Of a stretch of 64,000 nucleotides of DNA, positions 46,760 to 57,918 are shown one piece after another. Both the position numbers and the translations under genes were made by a program. The notes beneath the pieces were generated by a model that made no database searches, was not told the origin of the DNA, and worked only from the letters and a program-made list of their open reading frames with translations. The DNA is taken from assembly GCA_948474755.1 (NCBI GenBank), contig CAOLHI010001008.1:682001-746000 (forward strand). Reading direction: 5' to 3'. The DNA is from Ctenosaura bakeri (Eukaryota; Chordata; Lepidosauria; Squamata; Iguanidae). Numbering within the stretch: position 1 is the first letter of the stretch; each line of letters starts with the position of its first letter.

Positions 46760-47449
46760 CACAGGAGAGAAAAAAAAAAGAATAATGTTTTTGCGGTTTG
46801 AAGGAGGAGTGAAACTGACCTTCTGAATTTGTATGAGTGGATAAATTCCAAGACTGGTGACATACAATTTTCTATAGGGTATAATAATTCAGGAAATCAT
46901 TTCTTGGATTTAAAAGTAAGGAAGACGGAAGATCACCTTATCACTTGCATATAGAGAAAAGAAAGACACTTTTTTAAAAAAAGTTGATAGTTCATGCTCC
47001 AAATCTTCTATTTCTTCTACAATTCCCCTACTAGTCATTTCCCCTACAATTAACAAATTAAGTAGAAGAACAGAGTAACTGAGGTATGTGCTGTAGCAAG
47101 AAAGAGAAGGCTCTCTGAGGAATGTAACTTGCCCTAACATGATTGCTTGCTTATTTGATTAATCCATGTGTTGTAGATTCTGTTGTTAAAATTAAGGTAC
47201 ATATCTCCTTTGTCTGAGCCCTAAACCAGGCATAAGCAGGCTTGTAAAAAGTATATAACTTTGGTACTGTGCCTGAAAAGGCAGAGAGCTCTGTCACATT
47301 TGTCGAGATTGTTTCTCTCCTGCTGGCAGAATAAGCTTATTCAAACTCTTCTTTGAAGTCCTCTGAATTTTACTGCGACAGTAGCACAAAGGTTTACACG
47401 GGTCACAAATAATTTCTCGACTGCTTTCAAAAACAGAGTTTTTAGCCTC
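46760..47449. other. non-coding, nothing recognised
   Basis: No supported gene or named repeat. Confidence 0.4.
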
Positions 47450-48141
47450 TGATATTCTCTATTCATTGCTGGAGGGGGAATAGCATTATATGTCAAAGAC
47501 AGACTCACTCATACAGAAATCCATGTGAGTGATCAGAGTAGACCAGTTAAAAGTATTTGGGTAAAAATAAATGGAGAAAGAAAGAAAAATTCAACACTGT
47601 GGTAGGAGTTTACTAGAGGCCATCAAACCAAGAAGAGGTGGTAGAGGATGCTATTCAAAAACAAATCTCAGAAATCTCAGACGCAAGAATTACTAGTTAC
47701 GGGGGACTGATTCCTGCTGGGAGATTAACTCTGCCAAGCGTAGGCAGTCCAACAAATTGCTGATGTGCCTTGCAAAATTTCCAGTTTCAAAAGGTAGAGG
47801 AGAGGACAAGTGGGTTGGCAATCCTGGATTCGATCTTAACCAATAGAGAGGATCTGGTCACTGGAATCAAAGCAGTCAGTACTTCAGGGGGAAGTGATTA
47901 TGAAAGGCTAAAAGTCACAATTGTGGGACAGGGCATAGAATAGTCAAGCATGGACATTTCAGGAAAGCTGATTTTAAAAAGTTCAGGGAAATACTGGGTG
48001 GAATTCTATGGCTAGACTGGCTAAAGAAAAGAAAAAAACCACCAAGCAAGCCTGGGGGTTCTTGAAGAAGGAGTTGCAAAAAGCCTAGTCACAAACAATT
48101 CCATGGAGGAATAAAAATAAGAAACATCTTAAAAAGCAAAT
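47450..48141 (+). mobile_element. CR1-type LINE ORF2 endonuclease-region fragment
   Basis: Translation of the plus strand gives CR1-like ORF2 pieces in order across frames: DLILTNREDLVTGIKAVSTS (about 47835), then GHFRKADFKKFREILGGILW (about 47950-48010), and NNSMEE near 48100. These belong to the end of the endonuclease domain and the linker before RT. Stops and shifts make it a relic. It is split at 48141 by an L1 and resumes at 48787. Confidence 0.8.
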
Positions 48142-48775
48142 GAAGCCAGAATTTTGTCTTCTGGGCATGAAAGATAAAAATGCTGAAAAGAAGTATGGGT
48201 AGATATTATTTTATATGACTATTGCAAAAAAAAATTGGAAACAATTAGATATTCTGGAAGAAGACAACTGATTAATTACACTTCTTGATATGGCTTTAAT
48301 GGACAAACTGACTACCTTAATAAGAGTGACAACACTGGTAATTATGTTAAAACTTGGGATCCACTTATCACATACTTTAGAGGCAGATGGGAAGACCTCA
48401 TGGTAGCCAGCATAATAGATTAGCTCTGAGCCTGAAGATGGAGTTGATAATCTGGAATAGGTTCTAAAAGGCTATATTTGTTGGTGTTATTGTTTTTGGA
48501 ATATTGAGTACAGATGTAACAGAGTGTAAGTTCAGTGATCAGATAATTGGGAATGAAGTCAAGAAAATTATTTATATAAAAGATAAAGGTATGGTTAATC
48601 TACAGACCAAATTATAATAAAATCGAGAATTGTTATAAAAGATAATCTAAGTATAGAGTACATGAAATTGGAGGAACTGTACATATGAATGTATGATTAT
48701 ATGATTAATTGATATGTTTGTGTATTATTCTTTTTCTTTTTTGTATTGTATTGTTTGAAAATAAAGAAAAAAACA
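48142..48775 (+). mobile_element. L1 LINE 3' fragment inserted in CR1
   Basis: 634 bp, 5'-truncated. Contains NLGSTYHI-type sequence around TGGGATCCACTTATCACATA and the last codons and 3'UTR of an L1-like ORF2. It ends TTGAAAATAAAGAAAAAAAC with a polyadenylation signal and A-rich tail. Exact 11-bp target duplication AAAAAGCAAAT at 48131-48141 and 48776-48786, as left by L1 target-primed reverse transcription at an A-rich site. Strand plus. Dead: stops throughout. Confidence 0.82.
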
Positions 48776-48786
48776 AAAAAGCAAAT

Positions 48787-48960
48787 TTGGCTGCGCAGCA
48801 AATTCAAAGAGGATGTGAAAAGGGAAAAAAACATATATATAAAGGATCAAGAACACAAGGCATGCAGCAAATCAAGTGTTCCACAAACACAAGTCAAACT
48901 GCATCTCATATAGTCTACAAGGATTACAGGGTCCTCTCTAAGGAAGAGGTAAATCTACAC
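48787..48960 (+). mobile_element. CR1 LINE continuation after the L1
   Basis: Resumes CR1 ORF2 sequence (IQRGCEKGKKHIYKGSRTQG near 48810-48860, VYKDYRVLSKEEVN near 48920). Followed closely by the GC-rich MITE at 48975. Confidence 0.6.
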
Positions 48961-48974
48961 GTATAGGAAACTAT

Positions 48975-49398
48975 GGCCCTTTTTGCAGGCAGTTTCTGTA
49001 GCGTGAGGGCCCCTTGAGCGTCGTGTGAATGGGAGCGTCAGTCCATACGACGCACTCCCATTCACGCAATGCTCACAAGCTTAAAGCGGGACGCACACGC
49101 ATTTTCTTATTTTCGGCTCTAAGCCGAAAATACTGCACAGTCGCGCAATGCTCCCGGGGCCCTCGCACACTTACCTGTGTGTGGTGCGTCGAACGAGCCT
49201 GGCCGGTCGCGCTTCCGCCCACAGCCTACAGTTCCCAGACTGCTCTGCGGAAGGAAGGAAGGGGCGTTTGTGCGACGCTCACACGACTGGCAAACAGCTG
49301 TGGGAGGCAGAAGGGCTGCCATGAGCAGCTTGCGCAAATGGCTGCTCGCGTGAGCGCTGCCCCCCACTGCCACGATGGAGGTAAGGTGCGAAAAGGCC
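48975..49398. mobile_element. GC-rich GGCC-ended MITE (copy 3, divergent interior)
   Basis: 424 bp. Left end GGCCCTTTTTGCAGGCAG after TAT (48972-48974); right end GGTGCGAAAAGGCC followed by TTA/TAT. The interior is very CpG-rich (GCGTCGTGTGAATGGGAGCG, TGGTGCGTCGAACGAGC) and unlike copies 1, 2 and 4, so it may be a separate subfamily sharing only the ends. The 126- and 104-codon frames across it are by-products. Confidence 0.75.
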
Positions 49399-49401
49399 TT
49401 A

Positions 49402-49782
49402 TGCCATGAATACATATTTATGTCAGCATTCAAGCACTGTGAATGTGCATATAGCTGGCCCTAAATTATAATATCAAGTCCTATCCTGGGTGTGTGAAAT
49501 TCAATATTACAATGAGGCTCAAGGAAGCTATAGATAACTATACCAAGTCGAGATGCTCCAGACTTTGCAGACCGCAGAGCATCTACTTGCATCTGTTTCC
49601 TCATTTCAGCTCGTTTTGCATATCTAGTCTCTTCTTATTTAAAGCTTTTGGTCTCTTTCAAGCCTTGCCTTCTTTCTCTTTGGTAAGCTTTTGGCTGCTT
49701 GCTAAAGTTGCTGGTCTGTTTCTGGACTCTTTTGCAACTATAGTTGACTCATTCAATACCTTGCTGGATAGTAAGTCATATG
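49402..49782. other. non-coding, nothing recognised
   Basis: The 123-codon frame at 49494-49865 has no recognisable domain and runs into a SINE. Confidence 0.4.
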
Positions 49783-49863
49783 TGTTGCTGTGTGCCTTCA
49801 ATTCATTTCTGACTTATGGCAACCCTAAGATGAACCTATCACAGGGTTTTCTGGGAGTGAGAT
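49783..49863 (-). mobile_element. tRNA-derived SINE 3' fragment, minus strand
   Basis: TTGCTGTGTGCCTTCAATTC, TTTCTGACTTATGGCAACCC and CTATCACAGGGTTTTCTGGG are the reverse complement of the SINE tail. The tRNA head is missing. Confidence 0.8.
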
Positions 49864-50758
49864 GAATAGTAAGTCAACGTGTGTGTAAATCCCTTTGATT
49901 GCAGTGGGTCTGTTCCAGTTGAGACAAACATTTTGGATTTAGATCTATACAGCAAACAAATGTCCGTATGTACAAATCACTGAAGCCCATGCCTACTGGA
50001 AGAGAAATGCTGCCAACTGAAACATATAAACAGAAAAATGCTCCCACAACTTGGCTGCGAGAATCACATTCATAACCCTGAAGAAAATTACTGGAAAGGA
50101 ACCGCTAAAGTCAAGAAACACCTGTTTCACGGAAGATATCTCCTTCATACAATTGATATAACATAAAGTGTTTGTTTTCCAAAGCTTGTGGAATTTTAGT
50201 TTAATATTGCTTTATAACCTTCTGTGTTTTGACTACACATACTTGTCTTTTTTTGTCTCGTGTTACATTGCATTGGTTTTTGTATTTCTTATCTGGATAA
50301 TTTGTTTAACATTTGTATTGCATAGTTTTACATTTGTATTTACTCCTTCCTATGGGTGTGTGTGTATTTGTCTGTATGTCTTTGGCAGGACTGGCTGTTT
50401 TCTGTTGTTGTTTTTTATTTGTGTGGTGCCATGTATGTTAATAGTGCTAAATAAATAAATCACACTAGTGGCAATGAGGATGATAAAGCAACCAACTTTG
50501 CAAGAGGAAATATTCCTCATGAAATATAAACAACAGCAGACATCATATTCCATTTTTAATAGATTGCCATCCAGCATAACTGCTTTATAGCAATCAGGGA
50601 AGGGTATGTTGCCAACTCTGGACACCTTGCTGAAGTTATCAGCAAGCCCTCTGTTATTTCTTTCTGCTGCTCTTCAGATCTATGTAGATCACTAGTGAAC
50701 GTTCTCCTCAGATCATCATCACATGCTTGTGAACCCCAGATCCTGCATCGTCCATGTG
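49864..50758. other. non-coding, nothing recognised
   Basis: The T-rich frame at 50168-50458 translates to a hydrophobic Phe/Leu-rich peptide typical of T-rich DNA; not called as a gene. Confidence 0.4.
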
Positions 50759-50761
50759 CTT

Positions 50762-50963
50762 GGCCATTTCCGCACCGCACTGTTCTAGTGCTATTATTCC
50801 ACTTTCGACATCCTATGGAATCCTGGGGTTTGGAGTTTAGGGAGCGGCCTTTAGACTTCTCGGCCAGAGAACTCTTGGGCCTCAGGAAACTACAAACCCC
50901 AGAATCCCACAGGAGGTTGAAAGTGGAATAATAGCACTATAAGAGTGTAATGCGGAAATGGTG
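50762..50963. mobile_element. short palindromic GGCC-ended MITE (copy G)
   Basis: Left end GGCCATTTCCGCACCGCAC, right end GTAATGCGGAAATGGTG. Exact 3-bp duplication CTT at 50759-50761 and 50964-50966. Well-preserved fold-back interior. Confidence 0.9.
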
Positions 50964-50966
50964 CTT

Positions 50967-51511
50967 ATGAGGAAGGCAGTCACTTTTAAGAATACATTGA
51001 ATGTTAGTTTGGTTGGTGAACTATTTATGCATTACAATGACAAACATGAATTGCATGTTGTTTCAAAACACTTTTATGTTTCAATTCATTATATTCAATT
51101 AAAATTTCAGGTGGAAAACTTTATCCTTGCATTCCTAATCTTGAAGACACACACTTTTAGGATTGATTTAAAATAGTGTCACAGTACATTCTATCCTTTT
51201 GTTGTTGTTGTTTTGAATGGGAATTGGATAAGTTTTTGCTGAATAAAAATCAGGCAAGAGTCAGGGTTTCCTAGAAGTTGTGGAAGCAGGTGAAAATCAG
51301 TATTATCAGAAAAATTCTCACAAAATTGTGACTTGAGACAGATTGGTTCAACTACATTTATTGAAACTATATTGTTCATACTAGCATATGAAGAGATTAA
51401 TGCAGGTCTGAAGGGTGTTAGAGGAGGTCTGGACTGGATGGAATTTCCTCCTCAGTGTATAAAGTGGACACATGGAAGAGAGGGCATTAAAAACATGAGA
51501 AATTCTGCTTC
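50967..51511. other. non-coding, nothing recognised
   Basis: No supported feature. Confidence 0.4.
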
Positions 51512-51514
51512 TGA

Positions 51515-51661
51515 GGCCATTTCCGCACTAGCCTGTTATAGCGCAATGATTCCACTTTCAACATCCTCTGGAATCCTGGGGTTTGCAGTTTCGGGAGGGG
51601 CCACCAGCCAGATGTTGAAAACGGAATCATCGCTCTATAACAGGCTAGTGTGGAAATGGCC
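51515..51661. mobile_element. short GGCC-ended MITE (copy H), internally deleted
   Basis: 147 bp against about 200 for the other full copies. Ends GGCCATTTCCGCACTAGCC and GGCTAGTGTGGAAATGGCC are nearly perfect inverses. Exact duplication TGA at 51512-51514 and 51662-51664. The loss of about 50 bp lies in the right half after GCAGTTTCGGGAGGGGCCAC. Confidence 0.92.
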
Positions 51662-51664
51662 TGA

Positions 51665-52371
51665 GTCCAAGTAATCCAAACAAAAAGTAATCACTATTGA
51701 CACTATAATGTTTCTTTTCAAGGCTGTTTAACTAACCTTTTGCTGTCTCACAGTGAGGAAAGAAAGAGAATAAAAAAAAAATTAAAAATTGGCCACAAAA
51801 TAACAAAATTACATATACATATTATAAAATAAAACAAAAAAATAAATAATTAAACACATACAGACATGCATTAAGTAATCTATAAATCAGAACATTTAAA
51901 TTTCCAGTCTGTGGATGCTCTGTTTTTCTGTTTTGATCTCTCTCCTGGTTTGCTGTGTTAAATCTTCACATCTTCAATACAAGCCAGATAAGTTAGGCAC
52001 AGCTATCACCTCTGGGTACAGTTTTTCCCAGCGCTCCGCATCTGACTTGACAACTGCGAAAAGATGCAGTACTATTCCTGGACCTGGTTGTGAAATCCTG
52101 CATTCACACCAGCAGTCAGGGCTGACCCGGGATTCACCTTTAGCATGAAAAAAGCAAAAGGGGATCAGATAACTAATGCAGATTAGCACAATTTCTGACC
52201 CAGCAAGCAGCAGCCACGTACAGGAATCTGTTAGGTGCTTGATAACCACGGTAAGAGGTTATCTAGGGTACAAGACCTAGAATGGCCACTTATATACTGT
52301 TGGTTTTTATATCTCAAAAAAGAAAAGATATATTTGTGTGAAATTTCTATCTATTAATATGTACGTGTGAG
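51665..52371. other. non-coding, nothing recognised
   Basis: A-rich stretch near 51770-51860. No named repeat. Confidence 0.4.
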
Positions 52372-52603
52372 ACGCAGCATGCTGTAGAGATTTGAGCATT
52401 GGGCTACAACTCTGGAGATCATGGTGTAGTGATCTGAGCACTGGACTACAACCTAGCATTCAGTTCCCTGCTTGGCCATGGAAACCCACTAGATGACCTT
52501 GGGCACATCACATACTCTCATCCCCAGAAAACTGATAAGGTGATAGATTCACCTTAGGGTTGCCATAAGTCAGAAATGGCTTGAAGTCATACAACAATGT
52601 ATA
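52372..52603 (+). mobile_element. tRNA-derived SINE with duplicated head
   Basis: Two tRNA-like heads in tandem: CATGCTGTAGAGATTTGAGC with GGGCTACAACTCTGGAGATC, then CATGGTGTAGTGATCTGAGC with GGACTACAACCTAG. Then a single body, CATGGAAACCCACTAGATGA, CTTGGGCACATCACATACTC, and tail TTAGGGTTGCCATAAGTCAG, GGCTTGAAGTCATACAACA. Confidence 0.82.
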
Positions 52604-54223
52604 TGCACAAGTGCAAGGTTACAAATATAGTGTATCTCACTAGAGTGGTGAACACTGTGACCTATTTCTGTTCCTGCTAAGTACGCTGTCCAATTGATGA
52701 ATAAATTCAAGATCCCAGCTATCTTTTTTTTTGTTGTTGTTGTTCTTTAATGTTAAGCTGAACTTGATCAAAGAATATTGATATTGGAAAGAATATTCAA
52801 AGACTTTGGGAGAGGAGACATTAAAAAGTTGAGTGTTAAGAAAGGAGTACCCTGGCTGAGAAGCTTCTATTTTGTTTCTTGTTGTAAGAATGACTTCTTG
52901 TAACAGAGAGAAAACTGAATACATTATTCATTCTCCCCTGTAGGAATACATTTTAGCAAGTATCACTTCCTTAGGCCAGACAGCAATTCAGTAGGAGTAG
53001 AAACTATGTGGCCTTCCAGATGTTTTTGGAGTCAAATTCTGGAGACACACACACTTTCTCAGTGAGTTAATTATCCATCCACACCATCCCTGAAGTAGAG
53101 TACACTTGAAATTATTTTGTCCTCTGACAATCATTCAAATAGGGGTCAATTGTTTCTACATATGTCAATCTTGGAAAATTTATCAAGCCACCAGACATGG
53201 ATCTGGAGTTGTATTCAGTTCATGCTAGCCTGAGCTAAGCATCTCTGAGGTATATGTTCTATTTGCTTAGAAGTGAGAGAGAGAAATTGTATGCTTCATT
53301 TTGTGATTTCTTCACAAATCTATTATTAATCTATGTGCATGTGTGCACACACAGGCACACACATGCACAATGGACACACACATGCACATGTCCTCAGATC
53401 TTGACTGTGTAAAATGAAGACATTAATAAAGGTACTACCCTTGAAAATTTCCCAGAAACTGCAGTTAATTGAACATTCTGTGGCTTGACTGCTAATTATA
53501 CATTATGTTCATATCATGTGTCATCAACTGTACCAACTGATGATCCATTTCTGATCTCGGTTCAATTATTCTTTCAATGCCATGATGGTTTGTTTTAATT
53601 ATTGGCAGTCAAATTAAAAGTCTTTTTAGAGTTGAAGAGTGGGCTAGAAATCTTTGCAAATTAATACAGAATAAAATCCTAGTTTCACTCTCCATAATAT
53701 GAGGTCACAAGACCTGCCTTCCCGTATGCCCTTCTGTACCCTGAAATCTCCACTCTGTACATCAGTAACACCTCTCCAGACATCCTTTTTATCTAATCTA
53801 AAAGGGATGGAGGTACCTACTGTGGAAAGTTCTGCTCTTCAAAGGAGCTTCACCAGGAGTTGAATCTAGCTTTCTGTGAAATGAAATGGTGTAATTTATT
53901 GCTAGACAAATGCCATTCGCTTTTGGTGACCAACAGAACATTTTTTCTCTTTACTTGGATTGTGCTTTCTTTCTAGGAAAGGAATGGATGCCTATATTAG
54001 TGGTATAAAACCTTATTTATTTCATTCTTGCTTGAGAAACTGGTAAACTTCAATACTTTTTCCCCTCGCCTATAAGAGTATTAGTGTTTATGAGAACTTT
54101 ATGTGTGCTAATTTCATAATAATGTTTTTTGCGCAAGATATGATGATGATGCTTCATTGTGTGGGTAAGGCATACTTAAGGAAAGAGTAAGAGTAAGGCA
54201 TATATAAAGAAAATCCAAAGTTT
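52604..54223. other. non-coding, little recognised
   Basis: A CA-rich stretch (ACACACA words) lies at about 53340-53392. No gene supported. Confidence 0.4.
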
Positions 54224-55790
54224 GTGAATAAAGGGTATGCTTTGCTCAACAAGTGTTCACAATATCTTATCATCCCGATGATAGAAACGTCATCCAAGGT
54301 AAATTGTCAATTAAATTCATCTTTAAGAGAACAGATGGATATACTGAAAAATCAAAATAGTAGACACATGTTTGAGAATCTTTGTTCCTTAGAGATAGAT
54401 TTAAAGAAATGTCATGATGAACTAAAGTTTTTCCAATAAAAAGTTTGTTAGAGATGAGTCAGACTGTGTTTCTGATATAGTATACCATTGGTTGCATAGA
54501 AAATCCAAGAAAGTATATTTTCCTTACATGAAAACACTGTGAAATTATTAACAGATTGGAAACCACTCCACAACTCACAGTAACAATTTGAACTCAGTAC
54601 CACATTAATCTTTGTCTTCTGGGGAAAACACAGACAATTTCAGGAGAAGATTTACAACCCTCCGTCACAACTGTAAAACAACTCCCAGATGTTCCCAAAG
54701 AAGAAAATAGTTATTGATCTGTCAAGCAGGACACCCACCCCATCGGAAACGCAACTGTTTAACTTCAGTTCCTACTCTTTGCCATGATCCTATTCAAGTA
54801 AGACTAGCCTTATCCCAGTTTTTCACAAACATTGAATATTTCAGAGGAACTGTATCTGCATCCTCATATCCAAAAATGAGTTTTAGAACTCTCTTCCGAA
54901 TAATGCTCCCTCTTCTGAGAGATCCAATTGTAACAGTTTTTGATAGGCTGGTTTTGCAGGAATTAGAAAGCTTAGAAAACACAAAACACACCTCTACACA
55001 ACATGAATTATAGAGAACAACAAACTCCATAGGAACTGTCTTTAGACCAAGGAAGCAGACAAAGGAGAGGCTATTGTCATTCAGGACAGTGTGGATTATA
55101 AAAATGAGATATTTTAGCAGCTTTCAGACAGGTCAGCATACAGCCTGGATAAGGATAATCTAATAGAAGCTATCAGCAAAATTGTTAAAATCACTGCAGA
55201 TAAGAATCTCAGGTTGGGCTCCTTAACAGAAAGGGATTTTTTTAAAACACCTATATTTTTTTAAAAACACCTATATTTTATGCATTACTAAAAATACATA
55301 AAGGGCTGATTCCCCGTCCAAGCCAAAGCCCAGTCTTAGTTCAATTTCTGGACTATTTTTTAAAAAACAAACCTTTAGAATCCAAAATTCAATCATATAT
55401 AGGGGTCTCTTCAAGTTTCATTTATAAAATAACAATTCTGAGGTTGGAGAAGGAAGATTTGTGAGTTTCTATGGATGTGGGATTTCTTTACACCAATGTA
55501 TCACAAGAGGAGGCTTTGACCACCATACAACAAACTGTAGGCAGAGGAGAATTGAGACATCCCACCTCTCACTTTCTAGCCTCTGTGGCTGAAAAAGCCT
55601 TGAAAAAATTACTTTAGGTCTGAAAAAAAGTTTTATTGGCAGATAAAAGGAGTGGCATGTCCGGTGGTCCCAGAGGCAGTCTATTCTTACATGGAAAGGT
55701 TTGAAAATGAAATCACTCATCCTGGAAGTGGGTTCAAAAAACAACTGGTATTTGGGTCAGATTATTAGATGACATTTTTTTCTATTTTGA
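54224..55790 (+). mobile_element. decayed Penelope-like element (reverse transcriptase)
   Basis: Plus-strand translation, moving between frames, gives Penelope-like RT blocks in order: DLSSRTPTPSETQLF (about 54715), DPIQVRLALSQFFTNIEYF (54790-54850), VTVFDRLVLQELESLE (about 54930), EAIVIQDSVDYKNE (about 55065), KTPIFYALLKIHKG (about 55255), GFLYTNVSQEEALTTIQQ (about 55475), and weaker RT sequence to about 55750. The part before 54690 is assigned only weakly. A 20-bp tandem duplication at 55241-55280 (TTTAAAACACCTATATTTTT twice) breaks the frame. The GIY-YIG endonuclease normally following RT is absent. Non-functional. Confidence 0.8.
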
Positions 55791-55840
55791 TTTTTAATTT
55801 TATATTTATATTTGCATTTGTTTTTATGCTTGTTTGTAGC

Positions 55841-55863
55841 CCCTGAAGAAGGCAATTGAAATA
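55841..55863 (+). other. degenerate hammerhead-like core near Penelope 3' end
   Basis: CCCTGAAGAAGGCAATTGAA followed by ATA resembles the hammerhead core order CTGANGA...GAAA reported in Penelope-like elements, but stem II is poor and there is no canonical CGAAAC. Weak. Confidence 0.2.
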
Positions 55864-56028
55864 TAGAGAAAGAAGGGCTCTGAGCACTTGGAGGCATACC
55901 TCTCTTTTTACCTGCGGATCTCTATGGACTGGTGACAAGATACAGGACTATATATATGCTAATTGAGAGTATAGTATTGTGCAGTGTAGTATGGTGTGTT
56001 TTCATGTAGTAACTCTGTTCTTTTCTAA

Positions 56029-56421
56029 GGCCATTTCCATACAGGGTGAGGGAATTGCCCCGTGCCAGTACTTACCGGACCTTTGGGCTCGACGCTTGTG
56101 TCCAGGCTGGTCAGGAGCAGTGCGTGGCCACTGCTCCACACTGCTCTGGGGACGAAAATTGTGGCTTCCAGTTGGTGGAGGCTCTCCACCAACTGCTGAA
56201 GCTCGCCAGCCTAAAGCCCACCCCCAGCAGATCAGAGGCTCACACTAGTGTGAGCCTGCAAATCTGCACCAGAGTGCAGGAACGGAGTGGTGTGCTCCGT
56301 GCTTTTCAGAGACTTCTTTCAAGCGGTCTTTCAAAAGCATGCTGGACAACCGCTCCCAGGTGCAGACATCCTCTCTGGAGGATGCTCTGCACCGTTTCTT
56401 TAAGCCCATGTGGAAATGGCC
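56029..56421 (+). mobile_element. GC-rich GGCC-ended MITE (copy 4)
   Basis: 393 bp. Left end GGCCATTTCCATACAGGGTG, right end CATGTGGAAATGGCC. Flanks TAA and TTT agree at 1 of 3. The interior matches 16923-17397: CTTCCAGTTGGTGGAGGCTC, CTCCACCAACTGCTGAAGCT, CTCCGTGCTTTTCAGAGAC. Its left terminus is the same motif as the short MITEs, linking the two classes. Confidence 0.85.
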
Positions 56422-56424
56422 TTT

Positions 56425-57681
56425 GTTACAGGATCAAATCACAGCTGATGTAGTTCCAATCTTCCAACCTCCAGTTCAAGAGGCTTTGACACAAGAAGCC
56501 TGATGTAGCTAATGTAGATCTCAGTATCCGATTCACTAGATCACTTCTGCAAAGTTATCCTGTCAGATGCATCTTTCAGGGCTAACATGGTCCTCCTTCT
56601 TTTAACAGAGACATTTACAAACAGTGGTTATGACTTCCAGACTGTAAAACTTTTAATGGGATTTCAAGCATTTTGCCTCGGCAGGGACTAAAGTAGAGTG
56701 AGGACCTGATTTTTTTTTCTTTTATTAAAGCACCCATTTGAAAATACACAAGTTTTCAAATTGATCATAAAAAGCTAAGAAATATGTTTTAAAGAGTGGA
56801 GAAGGAGCAGTTGATACAAATCAGAAAGTTTAACATCTGACTTCATTGTAGCCCTAACAAGAAATGATGCTTTCTGCTTATTTCTTGCCATTTCTTCATT
56901 CTTAGCCATTATAATTCAGTGGCTAAATAAATATAAACACAAAATATAGTTCCAGAAGAATGTATACATTTTCTGTATTCCAGGGACCAATATACACCAC
57001 AAACGTACTTTAGTGTTGTACCACTTTATGTGGAATAGTTTATTTATGGGCTTTTTCAAAAAAGAAGCAATTCAATTTGTCTCTTAATTAGTTCAGGGCA
57101 CCTTAAAGTTCACCCATCCTGAAGCATTTCTCAGGCTTAGTGTGATGTTTACAGAAAAATCCTGCGTAGCACAAAGCCATATACTTTAAGTAAATAATAT
57201 TTCTGAACCAAGGCACCTCAGGTTGGTCCAGGGCATTTTTTGCTGCCTGAGGACAAGAGAGCATGCCACTTTACAAAAGCTCAGCTTTTTTTCTTTTAAC
57301 CCAATGGTTACACCTTCCGTCTAAACTAGCAAGGTACAGCAGGCCAGTTTAGGAGTTATAGGAGAGGCTGTGTGTGCCACACAGATCCAAGATGCCCAGG
57401 AAAGACTAGAACGGCTGTCACTGCCGCCCCCAGAACCTGCCACCTGGAAATTGACATAATTGGATGTTCCTCTGCTGCACATTCCCTGCACACAAAGAAC
57501 TGGGAAGTTGGGGAACAAAGTTTAGCCTGTTTTCCACCTATGATGTAATCCGTCTTATGGAGAAAAATGTATTAATGTAAGTTCATACATGCAGTCCAAA
57601 ATTATGGATTTTAAAGATTTATCATTACGGGTTTTAGCAGCAGAGGTGGGGAGGGGGACATTTGTAACCACTGCTGTTATA
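56425..57681. other. non-coding, nothing recognised
   Basis: No supported gene or named repeat. Confidence 0.4.
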
Positions 57682-57918
57682 CAGTTAGCCTTCTCTATCC
57701 ACAGATTCTGCATCCATGAATTCAACCAAACACAGCTTGAAAATATTTTTTTAAAAAAATCTAAAAAAACTAACCTTTTGACTTTTGAGTTCATCATTTT
57801 CTGTAAGGGGTGCCATTTTGTTACACCACTGTGTATAATGGGACTTGAGAATTCACAGATCTTACTATTTATAGGAGATCTTGGAACCAAAACTCAGTGG
57901 ATACTGAGGGTCCCATGC
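57682..57918. mobile_element. Tigger-like MITE
   Basis: TA then CAGTTAGCCTTCTCTATCC, ACAGATTCTGCATCCATG, AACACAGCTTGAAAATATTT, then TGTATAATGGGACTTGAG, GATCTTGGAACCAAAACTC and GGATACTGAGGGTCCCA at the right. This order matches a common Tc1/mariner Tigger-like non-autonomous family. Confidence 0.7.

Noticed and set aside
49029..49433. Frames of 126 and 104 codons on opposite strands, and a possible CpG island promoter
   Set aside because: The interval coincides with a GGCC-ended transposon, which explains both the CpG richness and the open frames.
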